Under the pieces are notes generated by a model that made no database searches, was not told the origin of the DNA, and saw only the letters and a program-made list of their open reading frames with translations. From an uncultured Christensenella sp. (lineage in GTDB: Bacteria; Bacillota; Clostridia; Christensenellales; Borkfalkiaceae), in the NCBI GenBank assembly GCA_910579585.1, contig CAJTVA010000008.1, positions 1 through 47,397 of the forward strand: a stretch of DNA of 47,397 bases, given 5' to 3'. The translations under genes were made by a program, and so were the position numbers. This document shows, in pieces, positions 21,189-29,815 of this stretch (position 1 is its first letter; each line of letters starts with the position of its first letter).

Positions 21189-23027
21189 ATGGCGGCTGAC
21201 TTCATTATCGAGTGCGAAAACGTAAAATTTTCTTACCCCGACAGCGAAACTTACGCGGTTGACGGCGTAAGCTTTAAACTGAGAAAGGGTGAGTTTCTTT
21301 CGGTTATCGGCCACAACGGAAGCGGCAAGTCTACGCTTGCAAGGCTTTTAAACGGACTGTTAGAGGCGGACTCGGGTAAAATCACCGTCCTCGGTATGGA
21401 CGTTGCGGAGGGCAAAAACGCAATCGAAATAAGAAAGCACGTCGGGGTGGTCTTTCAGAACCCCGACAACCAGATGGTTGCGTCAATCGTCGAGGACGAC
21501 GTTGCGTTCGGGCCCGAAAATATCGGGATTGACCGTGAAGAAATCGGCGAGCGCATAGAATGGGCGCTTGAAGCCGTCGGAATGTCGGAATACCGCACCG
21601 CCACCCCGTCGAGGCTTTCGGGCGGGCAGAAACAGAGAATAGCCGTTGCGGGGGTGCTTGCCATAAAGCCCGACGTGCTTATTTTAGACGAGTCCACCGC
21701 AATGCTCGACCCTAAAGGAAGGCGCGAGGTTATCGATGTCGTAAAAAGGCTGAATAAAGAGGAGGGTATGACGATTATCCTCATCACCCATTTTATGGAA
21801 GAAGCCTTGCTTGCCGACCGCACAATCGTTATGAACAAGGGGCAAATCGTTTTGGAGGGTACGCCCGAAGAGATTTTCGAAAGCGGCGATATGCTTGAAA
21901 CTTTCAACCTGTCGTTGCCGAGAATAAGCGTAATTTCTGAAAATTTAAGAAAAGCGGGAATGGAAGTAAAGGACGTTTTGCGCCCCGAGGAGCTAGCGGA
22001 AGAAATTCGCAAAAACCTCGTTAACCGCGGCATATCAGGGGGGCAATCTTCAAAATATGCACCCGCACGTCACGAAACCGCGCACGAATGGGATATAGAC
22101 GTTAAGGACCTTACTTTCACTTATTCCAAAAAATCGCCGTTTGCGACGAAAGCTTTGAAAGGTATAGACCTGCATATCGACGAGGGCGAATTTTTCGGTA
22201 TAATCGGTCATACGGGCAGCGGCAAATCGACGCTTGTGCAGCACCTTAACGCGCTTATAAAATTGCCCTCGGCGCAAAAAAGGTACAAAAAACCCAAGGC
22301 TAAAAAAGGTAGGCCTGACCCCGTTATTTCAAGCATATCCGTGGGGCAATTCGATTTAGGTAGCAAAAAATGCGACTTTAAAGCCCTTCGTGCGAGTGTG
22401 GGAATGGTCTTTCAGTATCCCGAGTACCAGCTGTTTGCAGAAAGCGTCTTTTCCGACGTCGCGTTCGGACTTAAAAATTTCAAAAAGGGAATTTCCAAAG
22501 AAGAAATCGAAGAAGCCGTAAAACAAAGCATAGAAATCGTCGGACTAGATTACGAAGAAGTAAAGGACAAGTCCCCGTTCGATTTGTCGGGTGGGCAGAA
22601 GCGCCGCGTTGCCATTGCGGGGGTAATCGTCACCAAGCCTCGGATTTTGATTCTCGACGAGCCGGCGGCAGGGCTCGACCCCAAGGGAAAAAACGAGATA
22701 ATGGAGCTTTTGCACAAACTCCACCGCGAGTGGTGCAAAACGGTAATTATCGTTTCGCACGATATGGACGAGGTTGCCGACAACTGTACCAAAGCCTGCG
22801 TAATTTCAGAGGGGCGGGTTTTTGCTTGCGATACTCCAAACGCAATATTCAAGCGCGCCGACGAATTGCGCGCGCTCGGGCTGGACGTGCCTTTAACCGT
22901 AAAAATCGAAAAAGCGCTTGAAGATTTTGACGTCTTTATCGACAGCGACTGCACGGTGGGCGACTTTTCCGCAAAGGTTATAGAAGTTTTCGGCGGTAAT
23001 ACGGGCGGAGGTGAAGCCGATGCTTAA
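21189..23027 (+). CDS. ECF transporter ATPase, EcfA1 and EcfA2 fused in one chain
   Basis: Energises ECF vitamin/metal importers with EcfT and exchangeable S subunits. Domain 1 (1-275): Walker A GHNGSGKST (41-49), VVFQNPDNQ, signature LSGGQKQR (143-150) and LILDEST. Domain 2 (about 297-600): GHTGSGKST, MVFQYPEYQLF (characteristic of EcfA2), LSGGQKRRVA and LILDEPAAGLDP. These are separate genes in nearly all Bacillota. One copy of the 29-bp repeat encodes GISGGQ (281-286) exactly in the joining linker. A second encodes VISSISVGQ (379-387) inside an insertion of about 18 residues between Walker A and the Q-loop of domain 2. AAGGAA precedes the ATG. It overlaps ecfT by 8 bp. Confidence 0.95.
   Translation: MAADFIIECENVKFSYPDSETYAVDGVSFKLRKGEFLSVIGHNGSGKSTLARLLNGLLEADSGKITVLGMDVAEGKNAIEIRKHVGVVFQNPDNQMVASIVEDDVAFGPENIGIDREEIGERIEWALEAVGMSEYRTATPSRLSGGQKQRIAVAGVLAIKPDVLILDESTAMLDPKGRREVIDVVKRLNKEEGMTIILITHFMEEALLADRTIVMNKGQIVLEGTPEEIFESGDMLETFNLSLPRISVISENLRKAGMEVKDVLRPEELAEEIRKNLVNRGISGGQSSKYAPARHETAHEWDIDVKDLTFTYSKKSPFATKALKGIDLHIDEGEFFGIIGHTGSGKSTLVQHLNALIKLPSAQKRYKKPKAKKGRPDPVISSISVGQFDLGSKKCDFKALRASVGMVFQYPEYQLFAESVFSDVAFGLKNFKKGISKEEIEEAVKQSIEIVGLDYEEVKDKSPFDLSGGQKRRVAIAGVIVTKPRILILDEPAAGLDPKGKNEIMELLHKLHREWCKTVIIVSHDMDEVADNCTKACVISEGRVFACDTPNAIFKRADELRALGLDVPLTVKIEKALEDFDVFIDSDCTVGDFSAKVIEVFGGNTGGGEADA
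22018..22046 (+). repeat. 29-bp dispersed repeat, copy 3 (ecfA1/ecfA2 junction)
   Basis: TCGTTAACCGCG then GCATATCAGGGGGGCAA. The right arm matches 15 of 16 fixed positions and the left arm is diverged (5 of 12). It encodes G-I-S-G-G-Q in the linker between the two ATPase domains. Confidence 0.8.
22321..22349 (+). repeat. 29-bp dispersed repeat, copy 4 (inside the EcfA2 domain)
   Basis: CCGTTATTTCAA then GCATATCCGTGGGGCAA, 27 of 28 fixed positions. Together with two preceding C it is identical over 20 bases with the intergenic copy at 27000. It encodes V-I-S-S-I-S-V-G-Q within a lineage-specific insertion. Confidence 0.88.
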
Positions 23028-23865
23028 CGACGTCACTTTCGGGCAGTACTACCCCGCGCAGTCGTTCGTTCACAAGCTCGACCCGCGCATAAAACTTCTT
23101 GCGCTTATAGCGTTTATCGTGCTTTTATTCGTCGCGAATAACTTCTATTCGCTGTTTGCAGTCGCAATAATTATCTGCATATCAATCGCCGCGGCGCGCG
23201 TTCCGTTCGGTCGGGTTTTGAAATCGGTCAAAGGAATTTTGGTAATTTTGATTTTTACCGCGGTTTTGAACCTGTTTTTCCATGGCGGAGAGCATGTTCT
23301 TTGCGAGTGGTGGATAATAAAAATCACCCGAGAGGGAGTAATTTTCACGATATTCTTTGTTTTAAGGCTGTTTTTCCTTGTAATGGCTTCGTCGGTTTTA
23401 ACACTGACTACTACGCCGGTTTCTTTGACCGACGGCATAGAAAGCCTTTTGAAGCCCTTAAAATATATAAAATTCCCCGTGCACGAGCTTGCACTTATTA
23501 TGTCGATAGCGCTTCGCTTTATTCCCACGCTGATTGACGAAACAAACCGAATAATCTCCGCCCAGAAAGCAAGGGGTGCGGACTTTGAAAGCGGTAACAT
23601 TTTTAAAAGAATTAAAGCTATTGTGCCTATTTTGATACCCCTTTTAATAAGCGCGTTCCGCCGTGCGGACGAGCTTGGCGACGCAATGGACGCAAGATGT
23701 TATTCGGGCTCGAAGAACAGAACGAAGTTTAAAAAGCTCAAATTCGGCTGGCGCGACCTTATAACGTTTTTAGTCTTTGCGGCGCTTATTGCAGGCGTAG
23801 TGCTTTTGAATATCTATTGCGCGGACATCTTCCCGCAGTTTTACGAGTATATAAAACTAAGTTAA
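23020..23865 (+). CDS. ecfT: ECF transporter transmembrane subunit EcfT
   Basis: The membrane scaffold linking ECF ATPases to S subunits. A 281-residue polytopic protein beginning FGQYYPAQSFVHKLDPRIKLL, the conserved EcfT entry, with about five membrane helices. The cytoplasmic coupling motif SAQKARGADF and a second ISAFRRADELGDAMDARCY (family A-R-G / A-M-x-R-G-Y) contact the ATPases. ATG 23020 has GGAGG 8 bp upstream and overlaps the ecfA1A2 end by 8 bp. truA starts on its stop codon. Confidence 0.95.
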   Translation: MLNDVTFGQYYPAQSFVHKLDPRIKLLALIAFIVLLFVANNFYSLFAVAIIICISIAAARVPFGRVLKSVKGILVILIFTAVLNLFFHGGEHVLCEWWIIKITREGVIFTIFFVLRLFFLVMASSVLTLTTTPVSLTDGIESLLKPLKYIKFPVHELALIMSIALRFIPTLIDETNRIISAQKARGADFESGNIFKRIKAIVPILIPLLISAFRRADELGDAMDARCYSGSKNRTKFKKLKFGWRDLITFLVFAALIAGVVLLNIYCADIFPQFYEYIKLS

Positions 23866-24626
23866 TGAGATACGCTATCTTGCTTGCCTACGACGGCACC
23901 TGTTACGGCGGTTGGCAAATTCAGAAAAATTCAATAACCGTGCAGGAAAAGGTGGAGGAAGCAGCCGAAAAAATCTTCGGCAGGAAAACAACCGTCACGG
24001 CAAGCGGAAGAACGGACAGCGGCGTCCACGCCGCAGGTCAGGTCTGCCACTTAGACGCGGAAACGACTATTCCCGCCGAAAAGCTTGCCGACGTTTTCAA
24101 CCGTTATCTTCCGCCAGATATTTCGGTTTTAAGCTCTGCTGCGGCGCCCGAGAATTTCGACGCAAACCGTAGCGCGAAGAAAAAAACATATACTTTCAGG
24201 TTCTATCTTTCGGAGCGGAGAAACCCTTTAAAAGATAGGTTTTCGGTATGGGTAAAAAGCCCCTTGGATATGTCGAAACTAAGGCATATATCGGGGTCTT
24301 TCGTCGGAAAACACGATTTTAAAGCTTACTGTAAATCGGGCTCTCAGGTCAAAACCACGGTACGGGAAGTGTATTCGGTGGACGTTTTCGGGCAAGCCGA
24401 CAAACATTCTTTAGACGTCGAAATTTCAGTCTGCGGCGGCGGCTTTTTGTACAATATGGTCCGCACAATCGCGGGCACTATGATAAACTATGCCGAGGGC
24501 AGTTTAACCGAAGAAGAAATCGCCCGTTCCCTTAAAGAGGGCGACAGAGAAGCGGTGGGCAGAACTATGCCCGCAAAGGGACTTACTCTCGAAAGCGTGG
24601 ACTACGGTTTTCCGCTTTTTAAATGA
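23865..24626 (+). CDS. truA: tRNA pseudouridine(38-40) synthase TruA
   Basis: A 253-residue enzyme making pseudouridine at anticodon-stem positions 38-40. It begins with LAYDGTCYGGWQIQ. The catalytic Asp is in SGRTDSGVHAAGQV, and the C-terminal domain has FLYNMVRTIAGT. The ATG shares one base with the ecfT stop (TAATG), giving an ecfA1A2-ecfT-truA operon, an arrangement conserved in Bacillota. Confidence 0.97.
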   Translation: MRYAILLAYDGTCYGGWQIQKNSITVQEKVEEAAEKIFGRKTTVTASGRTDSGVHAAGQVCHLDAETTIPAEKLADVFNRYLPPDISVLSSAAAPENFDANRSAKKKTYTFRFYLSERRNPLKDRFSVWVKSPLDMSKLRHISGSFVGKHDFKAYCKSGSQVKTTVREVYSVDVFGQADKHSLDVEISVCGGGFLYNMVRTIAGTMINYAEGSLTEEEIARSLKEGDREAVGRTMPAKGLTLESVDYGFPLFK

Positions 24627-24709
24627 TTTTTTTACAAGTTTTTCACAAACCGATTTTAAATTGCACATTTTACTCATATATAATGTTGTAACCTAAAGGG
24701 GAGAAAGAG

Positions 24710-25573
24710 ATGGATTTTTTCGAATACGCAAGCGTCGCGCAGATTTTCGTCAATACGAATACCTGGTACGTTCCGCTAATTGTCGGCGGGCTGTGCTTTT
24801 TGGCGGTGTTTGCATTTCAGGCGGTCGGGCTTTTCATAATTTCGGGTCGTGAGGGCTACAAACACAGATGGATGTCGTTCGTGCCGTTCTTCAACACCTA
24901 CTATATCGGCGTATGCGGACAGAAAAACAGGGCTTTTAAAAGTGTAGATACAAGAATTTTCTCTCTCATCGCCGCGATTTTAGAGGTAATTCTGGTGGTC
25001 GGTTTCGTGCTTTTTTACGTTGCCGAAACTGCGCTTATAGACGCGGGCTGTGTTTACGAGGTCGTGCAAGAAAACGCGTACGGCTTTTCACTGCCTGAAT
25101 ACGTCCTTAAAAACGTTCCCCCCAGCCTTGCATGGGCGGGTTGGTGCTTCGAGTACCTTGATAAATATATTTTGAGCTTCGTACAGCTTGCTTTCCTTGT
25201 TTTCGAAGTTTTCACTCTCTCGGCGTTCTTCCAGACTTTCGCGGCAAGAAGATATATGCTTTTTACCATAACCAGCGTGCTTTTCCCCGTACAGGGTATA
25301 ATAATTTTCATTCTCCGCAATAATTCGGGAATGAACTACCGCGAATATATCCGTCGCGAGCAGGAGCGGCAGTACAGAATGTACCAGCAGTACCGCCGTC
25401 AACAGAGCTTCGACCAGAACCCCTATAACCAGAACCCTTATTCGCGGAACCCTTACGACGGCGAATACGGCGACGCCCCCCGCAACGACGCGCCCTCGGG
25501 AAGCGGAAGTTCGGACGACCCGTTCTCTGAATTCGGCGGTAATTCGGGCAACGACGACCCGTTCGACAATTGA
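24710..25573 (+). CDS. Polytopic membrane protein with low-complexity C-terminal tail (unknown function)
   Basis: I do not recognise a named family. The 287-residue protein has about five hydrophobic segments in residues 18-215. A conserved-looking loop (GHRW-type: EGYKHRWMSFVPFFNTYYIG) follows the first helix. The tail (about 215-287) is Arg/Gln-rich, then has repeated Q/R-N-P-Y units (QNPYNQNPY, SRNPYDG), and ends in an acidic Ser/Gly/Asp stretch with DDPF twice. The tail is probably cytoplasmic and disordered. GGGGAGAAAG precedes the ATG; a terminator follows. Confidence 0.75.
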   Translation: MDFFEYASVAQIFVNTNTWYVPLIVGGLCFLAVFAFQAVGLFIISGREGYKHRWMSFVPFFNTYYIGVCGQKNRAFKSVDTRIFSLIAAILEVILVVGFVLFYVAETALIDAGCVYEVVQENAYGFSLPEYVLKNVPPSLAWAGWCFEYLDKYILSFVQLAFLVFEVFTLSAFFQTFAARRYMLFTITSVLFPVQGIIIFILRNNSGMNYREYIRREQERQYRMYQQYRRQQSFDQNPYNQNPYSRNPYDGEYGDAPRNDAPSGSGSSDDPFSEFGGNSGNDDPFDN

Positions 25574-25596
25574 ACCCGTTTAAACCTAATTTTTAG

Positions 25597-25626
25597 AAGA
25601 GTACTTTTATAAGTACTCTTTTTCTT
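25597..25626 (+). terminator. Terminator after the membrane protein gene
   Basis: A perfect 10-bp stem AAGAGTACTT / AAGTACTCTT with loop TTAT, followed by TTTTCTTT. Confidence 0.85.
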
Positions 25627-25653
25627 TACTTTTTTTTGCGGGAGTGATATAAT
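25625..25653 (+). promoter_or_regulatory. Sigma-70 promoter of mnmE
   Basis: TTTACT (25625-25630) and TATAAT (25648-25653) with a 17-bp spacer. It overlaps the T-tract of the preceding terminator. Confidence 0.65.
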
Positions 25654-25695
25654 TTTTTCAAACAGATATAAGCAGAAATTATACTTAGAGGTTTT

Positions 25696-26988
25696 ATGCA
25701 GACGATTGCGGCGATAGCCACCGCTTCGGGCACGTGCGGCGTTGCGATTATAAGATTAAGCGGGGATAACTGCCTTGAAATAGCAGAAAAGATATTCACC
25801 CCGACGAAAAATTTCAAGCCCAACTATATGTACGCGGGCAACATCTCGGGCGACGGATTTACCGACTTCGGCTTTTTGGTTTACTTCAAAGCCCCCAAAT
25901 CTTTCACCGGCGAGGACGTCGTCGAACTCCACTGTCACGGCGGAGTGCAGATTGCGCGCGGTATCCTTAAAAAATGCGTTATGTCAGGTGCGCGTCTTGC
26001 GGAGAGGGGGGAGTTCACCAAACGCGCTTTTTTAAACGGCAAGCTGACCCTTGCCTCGGCAGAGGGTATGGTCGATATGATAAACGCAGAAAGTCTTGCG
26101 CTTCTTCGCGCAGGCAGTATGCTTTACGGCGAAAAGCTTTCCGACGAGGTAAAAACCCTGCAAAACGCTTTAAAGGATATTTTAGCCGAAGTCGCCGTTG
26201 AGATAGACTACCCCGAAGAGGACGAAAGCGGGCTCGATTTAAAAAAAATCACCCAAAAACTAAGCGCGTTGAAAACGGAAATCGACGGTCTTGTCAAAAG
26301 CTATAAAAGCGGCAAAAAGATTAAGGAGGGCGTAACCGTCGCTCTCTGCGGCAAGCCGAACACGGGCAAAAGCTCGCTTTTAAACGCGCTTTTGGGTTAC
26401 GAAAAGGCGATTGTTTCCGCCGAAGAGGGCACCACCCGCGACGCGGTCGAGGGAACTTTGGAACTCGACGGAGTAACTTATAACCTTATCGATACGGCGG
26501 GAATACGCGAACGCGCGGGCAACGTGGAAAGTATCGGTATCGACCGCGCGCGGAAGATTATCGAAACCGCCGACGTAATTCTTTCGGTCAGCGAGGGAGA
26601 GGAAGTCGCTCTTCCTTCAAACACCGGCGGCAAAATTATAAAGGTTTTCAATAAATCGGATATAAAAACCCCCGTACGCGACTGCGATATAGCGGTGTCG
26701 GCAAAGACGGGCGCGGGAGTGGAAGAGCTTAAAAAACTGATATCCGAAAAAGGTATGGGCGATACCTCGCTGGATAAAGCCTATATCGTTGAAGAAAGGC
26801 ACTTCGCCGCGCTTAAAAAAGGCGCCGAAGCGCTTGAAACCGCCCTTGAAAATATAGGCGTAATGACGCTTGACGTAATCTCCGTCGACCTTAAAGAAGC
26901 GTGGGACGCACTCGGCGAAATCACGGGCGAAACCGCAAACGAAGAGATAATTTCAACTGTTTTCAGTAAGTTTTGCGTGGGTAAATAA
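25696..26988 (+). CDS. mnmE: tRNA modification GTPase MnmE
   Basis: With MnmG it installs carboxymethylaminomethyl groups on wobble U34 of tRNAs. The 430-residue protein has the folate-binding N-terminal domain (1-115, TIAAIATASGTCGVAIIRLSG). A helical domain interrupted by the G domain follows: CGKPNTGKSSLLNALL, DTAGIRE and NKSD. The C-terminal FCVGK is the family CxGK motif. GAGG precedes the ATG. The usual partner mnmG is not in the window. Confidence 0.97.
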   Translation: MQTIAAIATASGTCGVAIIRLSGDNCLEIAEKIFTPTKNFKPNYMYAGNISGDGFTDFGFLVYFKAPKSFTGEDVVELHCHGGVQIARGILKKCVMSGARLAERGEFTKRAFLNGKLTLASAEGMVDMINAESLALLRAGSMLYGEKLSDEVKTLQNALKDILAEVAVEIDYPEEDESGLDLKKITQKLSALKTEIDGLVKSYKSGKKIKEGVTVALCGKPNTGKSSLLNALLGYEKAIVSAEEGTTRDAVEGTLELDGVTYNLIDTAGIRERAGNVESIGIDRARKIIETADVILSVSEGEEVALPSNTGGKIIKVFNKSDIKTPVRDCDIAVSAKTGAGVEELKKLISEKGMGDTSLDKAYIVEERHFAALKKGAEALETALENIGVMTLDVISVDLKEAWDALGEITGETANEEIISTVFSKFCVGK

Positions 26989-26998
26989 AAAGCCGCCA

Positions 26999-27030
26999 CC
27001 CCCGTTATTTCAAGCATATATTGGGGGCTA
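26999..27030 (+). repeat. 29-bp dispersed repeat, copy 5 (intergenic, mnmE-lysR)
   Basis: CCGTTATTTCAA then GCATATATTGGGGGCTA (25 of 28), preceded by three more C. This is the only strong copy outside a gene. Here the ends can form a small hairpin, CCCCC with GGGGG, around the central segment, so it may weakly terminate mnmE. It lies 22 bp upstream of the lysR start. Confidence 0.85.
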
Positions 27031-27052
27031 GTGCAAAAATGCAGGTAAAATT

Positions 27053-27937
27053 ATGGTAAATTTAGAGCTTTACAAAGTTTTTTATACGGTTGCGAAATGC
27101 GGGTCTTTGACAAAGGCCGCGCAAGAGCTTTTTATTTCCCAGCCCGCCGTATCCCAAGCCGTAAAACAGCTCGAGGGTCAGCTCGGCGTATCGCTTTTCA
27201 ACCGTACCCATAAAGGAATGGAACTTTCCGCAGGCGGCGGCAAGCTAATTTTCAATAAAGTCGAAGAGGCGCTCGGGCTTCTGGAAAGCGCGGAAAACGC
27301 ATTGACGGAGTTGCAGGAAACGGCTACGGGCACTGTTCGTATAGGCGCAACCGATTCTATTTTTTCGCACGTTTTGTCGGACAAACTTGCGCGGTTCAGC
27401 GAGAAGTTCCCCGCGGTTAAGCTCGAACTCATTTCCTCAACCTCGCCGTACACCGTAAACCAGTTGAAAGAGGGCAAGTGCGACGTTGCTTTTATAAACC
27501 TGCCGATTGACGACGACGTTACGTTTTTCGGCACGGTAGGACACCTTACCGACGTTTTCGTTGCGGGCGAAAAGTACGCAGACCTTACGGGCGGGGAAAT
27601 CAGCTTGAAGAAGTTGCAGGAATTCCCCCTGTTAATGATAGAAGAAAACACCGTCGCGCGTCGCGCCCTGTCGGCTTTTACGGAAAGTATAGGCGTGCAC
27701 CTGTCGCCCGACGTCGAGGTCGCGAACTGGGATTTGATGAAAAAGCTGGTCGCAAAGGGAATGGGCGTGGGCTGTATCCCGCGCGAATATTGCACCGCGG
27801 AGTTCGAAAGCGGCGAACTCTTCGAGCTGAACACTTCACCCTGCCTGCCGGTGCGCGGCATAGGCTTGGCAATCGGCAAGCACGTCAAACCGTCGTACGC
27901 GGTGAAAGAGTTTCTTTCGATGTTCAAAAAGGACTGA
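27053..27937 (+). CDS. LysR-type transcriptional regulator
   Basis: A 294-residue LTTR. The N-terminal winged HTH (1-60) has GSLTKAAQELFISQPAVSQAVKQLEGQLGVSLFNR. The periplasmic-binding-like effector domain (about 90-290) begins VRIGATDSIFSHVL. The effector is not predictable. No divergent target gene sits upstream, since mnmE is in the same direction, so its regulon is elsewhere or local. AGG is 9 bp before the ATG. Confidence 0.93.
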   Translation: MVNLELYKVFYTVAKCGSLTKAAQELFISQPAVSQAVKQLEGQLGVSLFNRTHKGMELSAGGGKLIFNKVEEALGLLESAENALTELQETATGTVRIGATDSIFSHVLSDKLARFSEKFPAVKLELISSTSPYTVNQLKEGKCDVAFINLPIDDDVTFFGTVGHLTDVFVAGEKYADLTGGEISLKKLQEFPLLMIEENTVARRALSAFTESIGVHLSPDVEVANWDLMKKLVAKGMGVGCIPREYCTAEFESGELFELNTSPCLPVRGIGLAIGKHVKPSYAVKEFLSMFKKD

Positions 27938-27941
27938 GCTT

Positions 27942-28922
27942 ATGAAATACACCGAACTTAAAAGCAGCATAAAAGAGGGCGCAAAGCCCGTCTATCTGTT
28001 GGAGGGTGACGACGCCTATTTCAGAATGAAAGGCGAAGAGCAGATAAAAGAAGCCTTTCTGGATATGCCCGAGCTCAATTTTACCGCTTTCGACGGCGAA
28101 ACCTTGAAAGGCGGAGGTATATCCGCCCTGGTCGCGGCGGTAAAGAATTATCCGTTTATGGCTGAAAGGCGGGTTGTGAAAGTAAGCGAATTTTATCCGA
28201 CCGAAAGCGAGTACGAAAATCACCTGAAAAATCTTTTCGAAAACTTCCCCCCGTCATCGATACTGATTATCGTCAACGTCGGCGGCAGGAAAGGCGCGGA
28301 CTTAAAACGCAAGCGCGCCGTGACGTACGTCGATTGCGGTAAAGCCGACGTTGACGCCGTTTCTAAATGGGCTTACATCACTTTGCGCCGCGCGGGTGTT
28401 AACGCTTCTACCGCGTGTTGCGAAAGCATTGCCGAATATTGTCTTTGCAATATGGCGCGGGTTTCGGTAGAGGTACAGAAGCTTATCGACTACAAAAAAG
28501 AGGGCACGCTGACGCATAGTGAAGTGGACGACCTCGTTTTCAAAGACGCAGATTACAGAATTTACGAGCTGACGAACGCAGCCGCCCGCCGCGACTATAC
28601 AAAGTTCTGCGAGATTGCCGCGGAGCTCAACAAGAAAACGGGCGATGAAATTTTCCTTTTGAACGGACTTTTCAATTACTACAAAAATCTTCTTACCGTC
28701 CTTTCGTCGGGCGAAAGCGACGCGCAGCTTTCCAAGCTGTTGAAAATGAAAGAATTCGGAGTAAAAAAGAGCCGCGAACAGGCTGAAAGGCTAGGCGCCA
28801 AGACGCTTGAAAAGAACGTCGACTATATCTATTCGAGGATAGCCGATTTGAAGTGCGGACGGTTGACCCCGCAAAGCGCCTTGCTTTTAGTGCAAAATTT
28901 GATTTTTTTCGAGCTTGGATAA
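27942..28922 (+). CDS. holA: DNA polymerase III subunit delta
   Basis: The clamp-loader wrench subunit that opens the beta clamp. A 326-residue protein with the family start VYLLEGDDAYFR, then AFLDMPELNFTAFDG and NYPFMAERRVVKVSEF, the AAA+-like domain without a P-loop, and the C-terminal collar domain (IYELTNAA ... LLNGLFNYYKNLLTV). It starts 4 bp after the lysR stop. Confidence 0.93.
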   Translation: MKYTELKSSIKEGAKPVYLLEGDDAYFRMKGEEQIKEAFLDMPELNFTAFDGETLKGGGISALVAAVKNYPFMAERRVVKVSEFYPTESEYENHLKNLFENFPPSSILIIVNVGGRKGADLKRKRAVTYVDCGKADVDAVSKWAYITLRRAGVNASTACCESIAEYCLCNMARVSVEVQKLIDYKKEGTLTHSEVDDLVFKDADYRIYELTNAAARRDYTKFCEIAAELNKKTGDEIFLLNGLFNYYKNLLTVLSSGESDAQLSKLLKMKEFGVKKSREQAERLGAKTLEKNVDYIYSRIADLKCGRLTPQSALLLVQNLIFFELG

Positions 28923-28942
28923 AATTAGTTGCCCGTAAACGC

Positions 28943-28971
28943 TTTATTTTTTAATTAATTAATTATATAAT
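28943..28971 (+). promoter_or_regulatory. Promoter of the cdaA-aro cluster
   Basis: TATAAT (28966-28971) has TTTATT (28943-28948) 17 bp upstream, in a very AT-rich stretch 32 bp before cdaA. The -10 box is convincing; the -35 is weak. Confidence 0.6.
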
Positions 28972-29002
28972 ACTGTTAGAATCACATAACTTGGAGTAGG
29001 GT

Positions 29003-29815
29003 ATGGGGATTATCGAGAGATTAAGAAATTTCTTCACCGGTTTCGGCGACAATTGGGCTGCATATATCTTGCAGTTTATACTGTTTGTCGCCGTGTTTTA
29101 CTATGTATTTAAAATTTTAAAGGTGTATAAGGGCGGCAAGTTCATAGCCGTCGTTACCGCGTTCGTCGTTTTAAGCGGCGTTGCGTTTGCGTTTTCGAAT
29201 AACTTCTCTCAGGAAATTCTGATTGTCATCATTATTATGATAGCCCTGCTCGTGTTCACTATGTTCAACACCGAGATAAAGCGTACGCTTCTTGACTCAA
29301 ACATCAAAAAGGGAAAGAAAGAGGACAGCCTGACTGTGACGGGCGTAGAGCTTATAATAGAAGAAGCGGTGCGCGCGGTTCAGAATATGTCTAAAAAGGA
29401 CATCGGCGCGCTGATAGTTTTATCGAACGAGAACCTGCCCGAGGGCATCATAGAAAGCGGCACCGTCGTCAACGCGGACATAACTTCTCAGATGATTGAA
29501 GCGGTGTTTTACCCCAAAGCGCCCTTGCACGACGGCGCAATGGTTATAGAGGGCAACAAGATTTACGCCGCCGGTTGCTTCCTGCCTTTGGCGCAGAGCG
29601 AAAAGCTCCCCAAAGATATGGGTAGCCGTCACCGCGCGGCGCTCGGCGTAACCTCGGTTGCAAGCGTTACCGCCATAGTCGTTTCCGAAGAAACGGGCAT
29701 AATTTCAATAGTCAAAAACGGCGCAATAAGGAAGAAGTACGCTGACGCGGCCGACCTTAAAAACGCGCTTTCGGAATATTATTGGTCTGACTTGACCGCA
29801 GAGGGTAAACTATGA
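29003..29815 (+). CDS. cdaA: Membrane diadenylate cyclase CdaA
   Basis: Makes cyclic di-AMP from two ATP at the membrane. The 270-residue protein has three N-terminal helices (about 18-95) and a DAC (DisA_N) domain with the catalytic motifs PLHDGAMVI and GSRHRAALG (DGA and RHR). GGAG precedes the ATG. It overlaps the tiny cdaR-like gene by ATGA. glmM, which normally follows cdaA-cdaR, is absent; lysC and aro genes follow instead. Confidence 0.96.
   Translation: MGIIERLRNFFTGFGDNWAAYILQFILFVAVFYYVFKILKVYKGGKFIAVVTAFVVLSGVAFAFSNNFSQEILIVIIIMIALLVFTMFNTEIKRTLLDSNIKKGKKEDSLTVTGVELIIEEAVRAVQNMSKKDIGALIVLSNENLPEGIIESGTVVNADITSQMIEAVFYPKAPLHDGAMVIEGNKIYAAGCFLPLAQSEKLPKDMGSRHRAALGVTSVASVTAIVVSEETGIISIVKNGAIRKKYADAADLKNALSEYYWSDLTAEGKL

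Noticed and set aside
21880..21901. Minus-strand TTTCAAGCATAT in the EcfA1 domain as a repeat copy
   Set aside because: Twelve bases match, but no G-tract follows and the plus-strand codons are ordinary.
24284..24300. GCATATATCGGGGTC in truA as a further repeat copy
   Set aside because: It breaks the spacing by one base, has only four G, and encodes residues that fit the normal TruA alignment before HDF.
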